The translations under genes and the position numbers were made by a program. From positions 62,383,945 through 62,447,944 of the forward strand of contig OX419755.1 of NCBI GenBank assembly GCA_948567375.1: DNA of 64,000 nucleotides. The letters run 5' to 3'. The notes under the pieces were generated by a model, which was not told the origin of the DNA, did no database searches, and worked only from the letters and a program-made list of their open reading frames with translations. Positions 45,511 through 60,005 of the stretch are shown piece after piece. This stretch comes from Lunularia cruciata. Its lineage: Eukaryota; Streptophyta; Marchantiopsida; Lunulariales; Lunulariaceae. The first letter of the stretch is position 1. Each line of letters starts with the position of its first letter.

Positions 45511-48500
45511 AAAACTATCAATTTAAATCCTAGCAAACTATCCTCAACACTATAAATGTCATAACATAGATTTCTTGTGTTCAAAAGTTCAATTGCATTA
45601 AATTTTGATTCACCTTTCTTTCCAAGATAATGCTCACTTATAAAAAATGACAAAGAAACACTTGACAATGACTAATAGCATTGTATTGCATAAAATGTTT
45701 GCTAAAATAAGATGTCTCTAAAGTTACAACAAATATCTCTCAAGTGATCATACCATTGATTTATTCAAAAAAGTTATATTTATCTAACTCATTATTAAAC
45801 ATCAGATACTTTAATTTATTATTTTTAAGGTTCTTTTGTCAAAATTCAATGAAATTTCCATTCTTCTCTTGCAATTTAATTCTTTTATGGATTAAGAATT
45901 TGTCAAATAACCATTCAAACCTCATCAGATCATCAAAATCCCTGATTTATTGCTTTGATATAATAGATAATTATGAGTTATTTCTAGTATTCCCATCTAA
46001 AATATCATAACTTCAATTAATCCCATTCTCTTTAGATAGATAATTGTAAGCTATTTCATTTAACCTCATAAATTATTATGTAACCTAAATGGAAAGAATG
46101 AGATAGATATTATACTTTGTAATAAATGTATTTAGGTTCCTTGCTCCTTATGAGTAATGTCTAAATGGAAAAACCTCAACCTCAAACAACTACAAGAATA
46201 AATGCTCTAATCCGATCCAAAAATAAATAAATGACTATTCTTTGTGAACAAATAGATATGGAGGTAGGTATTAATAATAAGATAGATACTGAAATCAATA
46301 CCAAGCTCAGGTACAGAAAATGAAGAGTAAAAAATACCTTTTATTCTTCATTCAGATCCTTTCTAAACCTTGAAGGTAGGTTGTAGGATAGATTTCAAAC
46401 TTCATAAGAACAATAAACTCATTTTGTTAATCCTTTTTCAAACACACTAAATCTTAATATAGTCTTATATTGGAATTATATTCACCTTTCAATATATATA
46501 TTTCCTAATAGGATGCATAAAAATGATTAAGGATTGATGTTGATTTATGTTGATCTAGAGGGAGAAAATTGGCATTCTTTTGAAAAGTCCTATATAACAC
46601 CATAATTCTCCATAGAGTGTGTAACATCTTCCCTTATGAAAGTGCAGATACTTATTATGAAAGTTCATAATTATTGATACTCTTTGTAAATATATATTAA
46701 GAGTTTCCTTTTCTAAGTTCCTTCTTCTTAATATGATGCTTATTTCCACTTTGAGTAGAAAATTGGGTGGATTTTATAGTGATTTAAGTAATAGTCTAAT
46801 CATTATTACTTCATAATGAGATTTTTTTGTTAAATGCATCTCATAGACCAAATGATAATGAATTATTGCTTGTGCTTATCATCTCCACAAAGATAGTTAT
46901 ATACCTTTAGTGTTTGGAATCTCTTAGGATAGTTATGTAATATTTTTTGTCTATTCTACTCTAGATATACATTTTAAAACAATTTCATCAAGATGAAGGA
47001 TGCTTGGTTAGATTTTTTTATTCCATACCGAGTATGAAGGCATGCTATTACTTTTAGTCCAAACTATCCAAATGGAAACTCTATCTTGTTGAAATCTAAA
47101 GTGTTATATATGAATACTCTTATTCTTAATTCAACACCACAAACTTTCCTTTGTAACACTAAAATACACTTTGAAATATATATTATATTCCAAAAACAGA
47201 AAATTAAGGATCCTCATTCAAAGAAAATTAATAATATTGTTTAAAAAATGATAAAAATCCTCGTAATCCTTGAGGTAGATATTTAAATATAATTTGAGGT
47301 AAAATAAAGAAGAATAAAATGAGGTTCTCACTCCCCATTGCTCTTCATTATCAATTTGTAACTTTGCACATACATAGACGTGCATTCCAACAAAGATAAA
47401 AAATTTCTTTCAATGGTTTTCTTTGTTTTCACATACCAACTTGAATATTGTATAATAAAATATACCTTAAACACCATGATTTATGCAAGTGACATAGAGA
47501 ACAAAGAATGATGCAAGATCAAATTTATTGTGAAAAGAAGTTAACAAAATTGTACTTCAAACTTTTACAACCTTGGGCTTTGTAAATCTTTTCTCTACCA
47601 TACTCATTCTACTCATTTATGGTGAATTTGTATTAAATATATCATAAATAAATTGACATTAATCTACTGCAATTTTGACATTGATCTCACTTTATGCAAA
47701 TAACTAAGTTCTTTGTACATTCCAATTAGTAAATACTTGGTAATGTCTTAGCCTTCCTAATATTGTGATAACTATTTAGTTTTGTGTTATCTCACTTATA
47801 TGTCTCATTTTCATGCTTAGGTTCTTTCTACTACAAACTCCTCCCACCTTAATCTTTTAAATAAAGGGATATTCTCTCCTCGTGTTGATGAGAATTTGTT
47901 ATTGATAAGTAAGAGTTCCTTCTATAGATCAAAGAAGAAGAACATAAGTCCACTCTTTTATCTATTTCTTTTCTACTCAAGCTTGACAGGAAGTCAAGGT
48001 TTGTATATTAATCCTAAACCATCTAAGAAAGAATACATATAAAGAACTAAAGCTTCTTTTCAGTCTATGAATAAAATGTGTACCCATAGATACATGTGCA
48101 GTATGATCTACCACTAGTGAATCCATAAATAAAAATAAAAATAAAAAAATAGGAGAAAAGGATGTATCACTAGATATTATTCAACTACATGAAAAGTACA
48201 ACTTTTCTTTGAAATTTTATATCAAATATCTATAGTGGATCTAATACTCACAACACTTACTCATATATATAAATCTGTAAAACTACAAGTTGCCATTGAA
48301 ATCATACCTCTTCTACTCATTTTCAAACAAGAATAACAAAGAGTCTATTAAATTAAAACTCCTATTTCATCTTTGCCTTGAAGGTTTCCTTGGAGATGGG
48401 TTTCAGTACTTTGATAAAGTAGAATAGCAATAATATCTTGTACAATTCAACATTATTCAAAAATATGGTAGATATCAAATCATTACTAGAAGAAATAATA

Positions 48501-49877
48501 TATTATAAATATCACAAAGATTAATTCTAGTCATTTGATAAAAAAAAATAGCAATAAGACATTCTATATAACACTATTAAAAAGATGGTATATATTATAT
48601 CATAACTATCAAAGCATTATTAGAGGGAACATATCACAAGATTGTTTTTATTGATAGGTGTTTTATACTTGGGCCTATCAAGTCAGATACTTACTCACTT
48701 TTATAGTCTAACTTGATTTTGGACTCTAAAATCAGTAATGTAAGGGTGCATATGGAAATATATGATAATGCAAAGTTGCTTCCATTAAGGTTTAATCTTC
48801 TAAAATCTATTCATCACTTCCTTCAATTTAGTGACTACAAAATCACCTCCCTCTAAGTCCTTTATATACACAAATTTACATGTCATAGAAAATGAGTTAT
48901 GAATTTGTTAAATAAACTTATGAGTTTCATAGATTGAACTCTTTATAGATATTTTTTTAGGCTCTTAGCACTATAAATTTCTTAAGATTTTCCTATAAGT
49001 TACAACTATAAAGAAATTTTTTGCTTCATTAAGTCTTAACTCTATGTAATTTACTTAAGACTTTTCTCAACAAGATGAATTTACTCATTACCTCTTGCCA
49101 AGGATCAATTTTGAAAATTTAATAGGAAACATCAGTTTACATTAAAGCTCAAAAAACTTGAATGCTTTTAGTTACCAATGCACTTCTTGTATATCTCTTG
49201 TTCTGAAATACTATATGATTCTTCCTTCCAACTTTGATACCTATAAAAATTGACACTTGCCACTATACTTGTAGCCTCATTATAAATGTAAAAACTTTAT
49301 GTATGAAATCTAAAGGGTCAATATAAGGCTTCTTACATTAGAGATTGATATTACAAGCTCCTAAAAATCTAAATTATTTAACTTTTGCGATGCTTTCTTC
49401 TAGGATGTTAACTTTAGTTTACTTCCAACTCTTCAAATAAAATTTCTGCAGTAGTAAGTGGATCTATCTTCTTCCATTGCATCACCTTTCAATATATCAT
49501 CTGTTTCTTTTGTTAATTCTCATTTTTATCATTGAATGCTTCACTCTTTGGCTTAGCTCAAAAGATTTCACAAGAAACATATAAAGTTTAAATTTAAAGA
49601 TAAGATAACACACTTAGAAGATGATCAAATGAGTGAAGAACTACTTGCACGATTTAGATGATCAATTTTTGCCAATAATTTGTAGAATTCATAAATTTTA
49701 TATGTTAAATCTTATTATTTGAAAGACAAGAGATGAGGTATTACTCATAATCTTTTGTGTTCATATGTCTTGTTGAGTTCTCTAGTAAGTAAGGTCTTGA
49801 CTATTGGAGTGATAGCATAAATTTAGCTTAGTTGAGTATGGAATTTAATTTCATACCTTTTCTTTCACACTCATATC

Positions 49878-50412
49878 TCATGTTCTTGCTAAATACCATA
49901 CGACCTTGGGAGTGCTCAAATTCAAAATGGAAACTTATTTGAAGAGCTAGCTTATTGTTAATACTGGTCTAGAAAGCTCTCAAGAAGATGCTTCTAACAA
50001 GAGAAGAAAACATAAATAACATGCATAAACATATAAAAATATATAACATAAAAATTATAATATATAAATAGCATTCATACACTTAACAAGATATGTTAAT
50101 TAGCCTTATACTTTGATTCTAAGCCGGTGTGGAGTTTATAGCTATATATCATGTTCTTGCTAAACACCATACGACCTTGGGAGTGCAAAATAGAAACTTA
50201 TTTGAAGAGCTAGCTTATTGTTAATATTGGTCTAGAAAGCTCTTAAGAATATCCTTCTAACAAGAGAAGAAAACATAAATACCATGTATATAACATATAA
50301 AATATATTACATAATGTCTAAACATTATAATATATAAATAACACTCATACACTAAGCAAGATATGTTAATTAGCCTTATAATTTGATTCTAAGCCGGTGT
50401 GGAGTTTATAGT
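49878..50412. repeat. Tandem duplication, period about 271 bp
   Basis: TCATGTTCTTGCTAAAYACC starts units at 49878 and 50149, and both end TCTAAGCCGGTGTGGAGTTT. Roughly 8% difference and small indels separate them. It is noncoding. Confidence 0.9.
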
Positions 50413-52150
50413 TGATAGCATGTATATGACTTAGCCAAGGTTAAGCAATGAAGCTAAAATTTGCCAATATTATCTATATGTGCTCAAAAAATTAGTTTGG
50501 GAATAAAACTAATGGCCTAAATAATTATCATGTTGAAATTAATGTGCTAAGACAAAAGGAGAGTAGAATTACATAAGATGAAAAAAACACTAAGAATACT
50601 AAGCAAACCAAAATTTATTGTGCACTATAACTCAAGCCTCAATCCATTATTTAAAATGATTGATATTTCATTTAAAAGCTTTCAACAAGAGCTTTTAAGG
50701 AACCCAAGTCTTCCTTAATTCCATTGATCATTGCTGCTCAATTTAGCTTACATGAGGTAATACTATAAATGGCCAAAAGAGAAAATTTACATGTTATGTG
50801 TTTAGAACCTCAAATCAATCTTAGCAGATTTAAGACTTGATCTAAGAGATTTGCAATGGAGGCTATAGGGTGTTGATGGGTTGGTAAATGAGACTAAAAA
50901 TCTAGAATCCATGGAAAATTTGGTTGTTATATTGGAGGTTCATAGTGTCAGGACCTTAATATAAATGACTTGCACGGTTGGATGCATAGATAGAAAGAAA
51001 CCAACTATGGACTGGAGCTTTGTGAGCTTGAGAGAGGCTTAGCATTAGAATAGGAGATAAGTCGGAACTAGGAATACTAACATCGTGTTCTTTGTGTAAT
51101 ATAATGCTCAGATTATGAACCACTCGAAGTGAGATTCCACTCCATACAACTTGACAGTCAATCCATAATTCATTGTTGTAATAACCGACTGAGCAATGCC
51201 TTGTATATTGGAGGTATCAAAGGAACCTTTTGTTTTGATGAAGTATCAAAGAATTAAATTCCACACCTTCTCAATGATTCATGCACTATTAAAATTAACC
51301 GCCATAAGTTTATCTTCATTGAGAAGAAGGTATATAGACCGAGTCACAAGATACAAAGACTTGCAAGAAAATCATGGTCATATTTTGCTTACTTGGAGCT
51401 TTGCTCCAAGTTAGAAACCTTAAATTCTGAATATTCAAGAGTTTATTTTCATATGAAACTTTTCATCTGTTGGCATTCATATCACATACAAATAGTGTAT
51501 CCGTTGATCTATAAGGACTTTAATTGATCCGTAAAATTGGATCATATTAATATCTTTTCTCACTTTTATAAATCAATATGAACTGTGGGTATTGTGCATT
51601 CATAACCCTGCCATAAAATGCAATATGTTCTCCTTATCAACATGAAAGAATATCAATTTAGAGGCTACTCACAGAAAAAGAGGTTATTTCTGGTTGTTAT
51701 AAGCTTAGTATTTTAATTTATCTAACCAATGGTTAAGACTTAGTGAGAAACAAAGTGTGGTATATGCTTCTTTTGGAAAGGAAGAGACACACTAAGAGTT
51801 AGGTCAATCACCAATTTAAAAATTCATCATATTTCTACACCTTACAATGTGTTGTGTATATCATTCAAATAACTTTCTTTTTTCTGTTAATGATATACTA
51901 CTATAACCAAAAATAAAAGGACACTTCTCTACACATCTTATGCTAAACTAGCTGCAGTTTTTGGAATCTTGTGACATAGTAGGAATAATTCTTGAATTGA
52001 CGAACTTTATTTTTCCAAAAATATTTGCACTTACCATTTTTCCTAGTTCAGTTGACCACTTTAAATTCATTTTTCAATTAACAAAGTGATTTGTCCGAGA
52101 AAGGTTTTAGTAAAATGTTTGTTTTCTTCCGTACACACGTTACCTAGATG

Positions 52151-52222
52151 AAACATGGGAAACTAAGGCAAAGGTCTTAATGAACCCCTTCATTAAGACC
52201 TTTGCCTTAGTTCCCCATGTTT
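52151..52222. repeat. Near-perfect 34-bp hairpin with 4-base loop
   Basis: Arms 52151-52184 and 52189-52222 are complementary except for one position; the loop is CCCC. Arm landmarks are AAACATGGGAAACTAAGG and its partner CCTTAGTTCCCCATGTTT. It could be a very young fold-back, a small-RNA-producing inverted duplication or a replication-slippage product. No TSD is evident. Confidence 0.9.
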
Positions 52223-55200
52223 TGATCAAACTCTACCTCTTTCTGGTTGTCTACCTTGATTGATGGGTCTTCCATCCTTTTTTTTCTACTATCATTGTTT
52301 CTCCATCTTCTGTAAATCCGGGGAATGTAAACTACTTCAAAATCATCTTTTTATTTATTTTAATTCACATTCACCAGTGTGGGAACTTTTACTCTCCAAT
52401 CTTTTATCAATCATGCATCCAGGATCTCAAATATCTTACGACTAATAGATCTAGATGGGTTCGAGCCAAATATTCAACTCAGTTCTTATAAGTTCTTTTC
52501 ATAATTTGAACTAACTCTGTAATAATAGAACGCAAAGTATCCTATCAAAGTCATTTCACGAAGATTTGAGCTGTCTTTGCTCTTTCCCACTATGGTGCGA
52601 AAAGTTTCACTGGATGTTGTTGGTCATATTCATCAACAGCCTCACCGATCGAGGAGTTGGCTGTAGCGGCCACGCGCAAGTGACTCTAAGCGGTGTAGTT
52701 TGGCCGTTTTGAATCCGAAAGCCATGGATTTTGTTTTGGTTTGCTCCCATTATGAGCACAAGTCGTTAGCTTTAGTGATTTTGAATCTGCTCTGTGTCAT
52801 GGCTGAATCGGATGGATAATTTAGAGAAAACAATAATTATGAATCAGGACAGCAGCAACGGAATCATAGTTTTCGACTGCATGTTACTTTTTGCCACATC
52901 AGTAACGGGTTCTTTGGAATGATGAAGACAAGTGAGTACTCCTTTGAAAGATGACGAAGTGGTTAGAAATAATTCCTGCTTTATTAATAGCTTTTTTAAA
53001 ACCTGGTGTGAACAAGACGCTGGCAGAGACAGAGTTTGTACTACTTCACTGTCTTTCTAGAACTCCGTGATCTGAGCTAGCAGGATTCCAAGATTTCCAT
53101 GCGCATTGACTTCTTACCCTCCTTTGTATTCACCATATTGAGAAGGAACAATCTATGAGATTCTTTGGATGTTGTTGCTGTTATCAACAGCTACTGCAAG
53201 CCGGAGCTGGTTTGGACGACAAGGTGTCATCGACTTGCGTTCCTCGGATTGCCTTTTGAGGAGTATGATGGACAGAGGATTCCCGGGAGGGCACGGCAAA
53301 AAGGCAAACTCTGATCGAGATCGCGCAAGGAAGTATAAAGTTTCGAAGTAACAAAATCTCCTTCGGCGTGATCGTTCGTCAACCTCCACTGAGCGATGCA
53401 TCAACCGCACATCATTGTTAAGGATCCTCGAGTTGTCCAAACTGGATGGTATCTCGGAGACCTCACCTGCGACTTCCTTGACCCAAACACCGCAGCGAGA
53501 CTTTCTACAGCAGTTTCGAGGAAGTAAGGACCACAATCTGAACGTATAAGATTGCGATCTTAGTGGTCCCCTACTTTCTGGTTTAAAGAGAGAACAAACA
53601 TTGCCGTGTTGTTTGCTAGGGAAGCTGACAATTCTCTTATTCCTCTGCTAGGGAAGCTGACAATTCTCTTATTCCTCTAAAATCGACCCGTTAACGAGTC
53701 CCTCGAGCTCCAGTACCAGGCGTGTTATGGGAGCCCATACTGGTTCAGGGGGTGCTGCTAATGCTGGCAGAACAGAAAGCGAGTTATCATGTTGACTCAC
53801 CCAAGTGAGCCAACTATCTGCATTACAGCTCCGAGATGCTCCTTATCAGATAAACAATTTCCATGTAGTCAAGAGCCTTATGTGTACACACAAAGATATT
53901 ACGTAGCACTTAGATCTTTCTCTAGTAGATCCTTAAGACAGTACACCAGTTTTTACGAACAGGAAATCCAGATTCTTAAAAAGCGCAGTAATCCAGTTTG
54001 CGTTTTAATCATCACTGAAGGACGGAGTACTGAAACATTTCAAGTACGACATCTTCGCGGGAATGCGGGCCCCTCGAGGAAACAGAGTAGGTTGGTATGT
54101 GTAAAACATGAAGCAAATGCCACGTTTCAAGACCTCTATGGTTCTCGTGTGTCTGAAGGTTTACAATAATGTGGACACTGAGTTTTTTATCTGTCACCTT
54201 CTTTCTGCTTTGTTTTGTAAGAGTTATTGTGTGGGCAGCACAGTGGCGTCTCAAAATCAACATAATTTCATAGACTCTGACCACACATGGCAACTCTGGA
54301 GTATCTGAAGGAGGTCACGATCCTTGTATACTTTTGGAAATTTTTGTATATACTCCAGTAATAGAGAATGTTCTGTAAAGAGTCCACAATCTTTCAAAGA
54401 ATTATGAAACAATTTTAGTATCGCCACAGTTTCTCTCCAAACCCGCTACCTCAACATGTACAGTTGGAGGTACAGTCATGATTTATCTCTCACGCAATTG
54501 ATTGCTGAACACAGACTCGCCGAGTTTATTGTGAAGGGTCGTTGGCGTCATACTTCCTTTCGACATTCAGATTCCACGCCAGAATTGCATCCTTTTACAA
54601 TTCCGTCCTCAGGACGAAGCGCAAGAAGTGGAAAAGCATGGCCCTACTGGAATTTGGAGAATCACGGGACACTGTCTGAACGCAAGCAAGCTGTGCGTGG
54701 AAGACCTTCCTCTTGCGCAGCTTGTGTGATTGTGTAATGTCTACAGTTTCTCAGACAACCACTTTGAGCGGCTTCTTCTGTTGGCAAGTAAGTTGGATAA
54801 CAGGACTCAAAAATACTAGCACTATTTGTATTGACGAAAGATGTCATATTATGAGTCTAGGCAGGCAACATACGTATGAGAACGATAGTTCTCACAAGGT
54901 CCACGATCTGTCGTAGCGTCACCAATCATCCAACTCTACAGAAAACAGATCCGATGCAACTTAGGGGTTAAAATTACGTGTTGTGCCCCAGAAAGCACGG
55001 GTCTTGCAGCTACCCGTCCTTTCAGTTCTCTTTACACAAACATAACACGACCTACGATGACGTCTTCTTAGGCAGTCGTGCAGTTTTTGGACTTGGACAA
55101 CATGCCCTGTTACTATCGCTAGCTCTATGGCTCTCAGTAGTTCCTCGTAAAGTGGCTCGGGCGGGTTGGGTTGGCCTTGCAAACACACGTCGTTGTGGTT

Positions 55201-55518
55201 TTGCCCAGAACCATTATGTCGCGAGCGGACGTTGCACGTTGTCCAAGCCGCTGTACCAAGTCACCTAGGACATGCTCCCGATCTGCTTGACTGGAGGAAG
55301 CATGTCCAGGGTAAGCAATTGCCCTCTCCAATTGAGCCGAGTAAACAAACTGTAATCTGCCATATTCTGAGGATAACGCCGTCCTTCTATGGCCAAACAA
55401 ATCTACCGCTTACAGAAACCTCCCCTTGCATAGTCCTCTTTTGTAGCGGCCAAGGACAAAGCCCTTAACAATATGAAGAAGATTCATATTCGTCATCATC
55501 TTGGAGAAGCTAACATTA
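52223..55518. other. Intergenic region left of the monooxygenase gene
   Basis: Composition is more balanced than to the left. There are several frames of 60-127 codons in both directions (for example 53153-53536, minus) with no family resemblance, and a short tandem repeat at 53615. The 3' UTR of the minus-strand monooxygenase gene should lie just below 55519. Confidence 0.5.
53615..53678. repeat. Perfect 32-bp tandem duplication
   Basis: GCTAGGGAAGCTGACAATTC... at 53615-53646 is repeated exactly at 53647-53678. It is noncoding and recent. Confidence 0.95.
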
Positions 55519-58500
55519 CTATTTCACCATTTGAGTAGGGAGTTCCCCACAATTGTATTGGGTGTGGCCCATGAAGGAGCTAGGTCCAACAACTAAAGGT
55601 AGAGCGATGTTGTCCCTGACAAAGCACACAGGTAAAAATCCGATTTGTAGAAGTGATCCAAAGACGAAGGATTTAATGGTAAGTGGGAAGGTCCTCTGAT
55701 GCCTCTCAGCTGCATATTCCTCTAGAGCCTTGTTTATACTTACATTATCATCTTTGCCGTCCTGAGCAAGAACCACACCTAAAGTTTGTGCTAGAATCAC
55801 GGCATCTTCCAGTGCTGTGCATCCTCCTTGTCCCAAATTGGGTGTCATTGGATGCAACGCATCCCCTGCCAGTGTTACACCCTTCTGCACTACTGGAGGA
55901 GTGATACCCGGGATATTCCACCGATCTGATAGTGCCGCCCTTGATAAGCTCTCGAGAGGTGTGTTGTTGAGCAACTCGTCCATATGCAGGGGCCAGCCGT
56001 CGATCAAACTCAGCATTTCCGCTTTCACCAGTTTAGGATCAGTAATTTTAGGACCTGGAAAAAGTTGTTGCTTTATATTAGGGTAAGAATAACAAAATGA
56101 CCAGCTTTCGAGTTCAGAAGTTATGATAGTAATGAAAAGTGCCTACAAAAGAACTACCTTGGTTTCTCCGGTTGGTCACCACGAACCAGTAGACCTTGTT
56201 AGCCGAAATTGGCGCTATTCCGCCACGCGTCCCTGCGCCAAGAATTTGTAAAACCTTGTCACCATAAGGATGTGAATCAGGGTATTCTGCCACTCCACGA
56301 ATTCCGATCTGACCAACGAATCGAGGCTGTGACAATCCCATCCATTTTCCGACTACAGAGTTCACCCCGTCGGCACCCAGCAAGACCTGCACATACACAA
56401 AACAGTACGTTCTAACTGGGCAATAGTGGAGGTTTAGAGTAATTTATTCGTAGCTTTCTTCAAGTCCTGCACATGAGATGATATAGTGTTTCACGAGAGG
56501 GACACATTGCGTCAGACTAATTCCGAGATCTTCTGAGAGCAATCTCTAGAATAAAGCTCACAAGTTGGAATCCTAAAACAACGGAGTCTGTACAGGGTCC
56601 AAAAACTAGACACTTCACAATGTTAACGCGTTGTGAGTTATTTCTAACTGACAAATGAGTTTGTGATGTACCCTGGTGCGTAGAATCGATCCATCTGATA
56701 GTTCCAATTGATAAGGACCATCTTGCGGTAATTGTCTGACAGAAACCACGCGTGAACTGAATCTGATAGTCCCTTCCGGTGGCACAGACGCAAGAGCTTT
56801 CACCAACAAATTGCGTTCCACACCGCACACTTCGTGGGGCCTACAGAATAAAGAGTTCATGAGGTGATGGCGAACCAAAATCTCGTCTCGTCAATCCTAT
56901 CAAGAAGAGGACGCCTTCGGCAACTCAGATTATTTGCATTCTATGGGACACAGAAACTTTCAGGGTAGAACTCTTACCCTGCTAAGATTAAGGTTCTTCA
57001 AACAATAACATGCACCTAAATTCCTGATGGACGTGTTAGAATAACAGCTACCAGTTTCGTCATGGGAGCTTGAAATTGCTTTCACATGACTTGAACACAT
57101 TTAGAATAAATGATACGCGGAAGGCAATTTCGGAATAATTCAAGAAAACTGCAGCTGCAATATGAGCCCGGATCTATAAAACATACAGTCACTTCTAGAA
57201 GACAGCTGAGGCAGCATTTTACAGAAGACTCACCGCGTGAACAATTATTGTCTCATGGCAGACAAACTTTGTTTGTCTTCAGACTTACATTTTCTATAAG
57301 AAGACACTGGAATGAACGAACTCTGCAGATTGTTTGAACTTCTTCAAAAAATAACCGGAACTGTGATTGATGATGCAAATTCTGCGTAAAGTAGTTGTAT
57401 CAAGAGCGGTTCCTGATCTAGGTATCATTCCTGACTTTTTTTTACTCGCTCACGGCTGTGTTGAGTGATAACTCTCAGTCTTTTGACTCTTTGAATGCTC
57501 CCCGGTTCTATCTATTTACCGGTTACAATAGATCCAAAGTTGGAAGTGCAATGACATCTCAGGAGGGCATGGAGACAATATTTACCCATCGGGACATTCT
57601 GCAAATTCGAAGCTCTTCAGAAGCTTCTCCTTTGTGTCGTAGAATCGAACTCTGCACATCTCATAAGCAGAAGGTTATTAGCCTGAGCAAACAGTGTCAA
57701 GCTTTCTGAACTTACTAGATATTATTGACTCCTCAACTCATCCCACAAGATCTGGTCATGGAATTGTGGAAAAAGAAGTATGTCACGAAAGTGAAAATAA
57801 TGTTATCTCAAAGTACAGATTTGCGTTGGAATCTACCGGTAACAACACTCTTAGTAAGTTGTTCCAAATACCCAGATATTCGTTGGTATTTTGCGCGGAG
57901 GTCGTTTGCGATTCCAAGTTGGTCAAGAACGCGCCAGGCATTCTTCCACAAAGTCAAGGATGATCCCGTCGTTCTGATTTCTGGAGACTGCTCCAACACA
58001 ATCGATTTGACACCAATCCTGCAGACAAACAAGTAAAGTCAAGCAACGGAAGTTCAAAAGTACTGGTTCATTCTCATAAAGTCTTGTTAGTTGCCATCAC
58101 ATATGGAGGATACCAAATACTTGTCCTCTGATCAGACAGGGACTAAACGGAGCCAATAAGCCGAAACAGAACTTGGATTGCTGATTCATTCTTCGATTCT
58201 TTTCACGGTCAAAGATTGAATACGTAACGAGACTCTTGCACGTCCCTACATGGAGACAAGTGTCTGAAGCACTTAAAATAATTTCTGTTACCTTTACATT
58301 CACAATCTCATGTTCATACTGGACAAACTACATTGCTGGTGGCATTTTGCTCTGAAACCTGAGCAACATTACCAACACTATTCACCTATGCATTGCAGCG
58401 GCAGCAGCAAGGCCAGCAATACCAGCTCCCACAATGATCAAATTATGAACTATATCCTTCCCGTCCGTTTTGGAACCATCTGCAGCTTCCATCACACCTT

Positions 58501-58747
58501 GGCTACACCGCACTACGCTTTTGTTTCTTATCTCCCAGTGAATTGCCCGTAGATAGTGTCTGTTTCCATTCCCCGAACATTCATTCTCCCCGCAGTTGAA
58601 TGTCGTACGCAGTAATCCAAATCCGTTTCTGAAAAGACGGAAATTATTACCGGATTTGGTCCAGGGGGAAATGCTATGGCTAGTAGCGAGAGATGGAACA
58701 CCGTAAACGATCACTGAGGAGGCTGTCATGGTGTACTCTTCATGCAA
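55519..58747 (-). CDS. FAD-dependent monooxygenase, CTF2/MO1 type
   Basis: Six exons on the minus strand: 58747-58386, 58018-57872, 57651-57586, 56840-56672, 56386-56158, 56054-55519. All borders are GT...AG and in phase, giving 502 codons plus stop. About 100 N-terminal residues without homology (Ser/Arg/Asn-rich) could be a plastid transit peptide. The FAD-binding Rossmann motif LIIVGAGIAGLAAAAAMHR then follows at about residues 103-121. Next come SLTLWKNAWRVLDQLGI, HEVCGVERNLLVKAL, the DG motif GADGVNSVVGKWMGL, and the GD motif LAGDALHPMTPNLGQGG. This is the UbiH/zeaxanthin-epoxidase-like class-A flavoprotein layout. Plant CTF2/MO1 proteins are close relatives; their substrates are not established, so no reaction is assigned. 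The alternative start ATG 58729 (MTASSV) is possible. All expected cofactor motifs are intact, so it is likely functional. Confidence 0.9.
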
Positions 58748-59513
58748 TTCCTCTTCTTGAATCTTCTCAGGACGGAAAGGAAGCTAGTCGAGATGAACAA
58801 GATTGCGAGCCAGTTAAATGAGGATCGTTCTACGAAAGCTTTCCAATTAAACCACCACCAGCTAACCTGCTTATTTCCCGACAGCTACCGATAAGTCCCA
58901 AAGCGGCAGTGAATGTCCCACCACACCATGAACGCCCTCCGTACAAATGTAGTATGACACTACGGTCTTCCAACGAGGAGCAGGTAGCAAACCCTGATCC
59001 TAACTGAAGGGTGGTTTTGCATATACGGTGAGATTAGTGGAGGAATATCATGCCGAGTTATTCTTGTGCTAGCAATGGTTACACTTTTTCATGTGTAGTT
59101 GCCCATAGTGACTCGGGATACACCATGTCCGGTTTGTCATTCCCGTGTGTGTCATTGACGATTTATCTCACAAAGATAAAGATTAATATGGAAAGATGCA
59201 CCAGGATTATAGATTATGAACGGATCAATCAGGATTTCAAATGAGGTGAATGATCATATAAAAAATAGTGATATTTAGTATCAAGTATGCTTCTTCTATC
59301 CTTTAGTTGATTGATATGGGGATATTGATCTACTAGTGTAAATAGTTAATATCTCAAGCCAGATTGATCGAATTGTGTAAATAGTTAATATCTCAAGTCG
59401 CTTATACTTTGAGATTATTTGAGACTACTTTTTCATGTTCAAGTCTATTCTATAGTTTACCCCGTATACTCCATGATGTAGCTAGACAAGTTTTCACCTA
59501 ACACTTGATCATT
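58748..59513. other. Upstream region of the monooxygenase gene
   Basis: This is presumed promoter and 5' leader of the minus-strand gene. The part near 59340-59400 contains GTGTAAATAGTTAATATCTC twice. No gene is visible. Confidence 0.5.
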
Positions 59514-60005
59514 TGTATAGCAACATGGAGTTTACATACAAGTTAATCTAGACTAATGAAATAAAAAATAACAAAATTAAAAAAAAATTATAAGAATATT
59601 CTAGAAGTATTTGGGAAGCTACTTGATACCTTCCAAATATTGGATAATATGTATACCAAGTAGCGACTTATAGGAAGAAACTTATTGGAAAACTTCTCGG
59701 TTAGCTTAGCTTGCACACCTTCTAGTAGCTTAGTAGATAGTTTCTAGAAGTAAGTATCTTGGGAAGCTTATCAACTTGCTTAGCTTACATGTTAAGTAGA
59801 CAACATCTAGAAGGAAGTTTCTTGAGAAGTTTCCCGATTAGCTTAGCTTACATTTTAAGAAAGTGAATTTTAGGAAACTTCTCAAGAGCCTGATATGCTC
59901 CTTATAAATACCAAATCCCAAGCTCATACTAAGGATTTGGAGTCTCCCTCATTCAAGAGTCCCAATGGTATCTTACATTCTCCTATTTCTCTCCTTGGTC
60001 TTTTT
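59514..60005 (+). repeat. Older LTR copy of the right-edge Gypsy family
   Basis: It starts TGTATAGCAACATGGAG and ends near TCTCCTATTTCTCTCCTTGG. It aligns along its length with the LTR at 61672-62094 (both have TAGCTTAGCTTGCA, AATACCAA and CCCTCATTCAAG). It is much diverged. A PBS-like TGATATCACAGAGTCC at 60166 suggests the LTR may extend further or that a different leader follows. Confidence 0.7.

Larger units (their letters stand above)
44432..52150. other. AT-rich intergenic sequence with LTR fragments
   Basis: 44740-45090 holds imprecise repeats of the type AAACTATCAAATCTC...GTTGATAGC. 45185-45510 is an LTR fragment (next entry). From 45550 on the DNA is very AT-rich with no frame above 90 codons and no TE motif apart from the tandem duplication at 49878. 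Confidence 0.5.

Noticed and set aside
53153..53536. 127-codon minus-strand frame
   Set aside because: No domain resemblance, Arg/Ser-rich by composition, overlaps another open frame, and no splice partner or start context was found.
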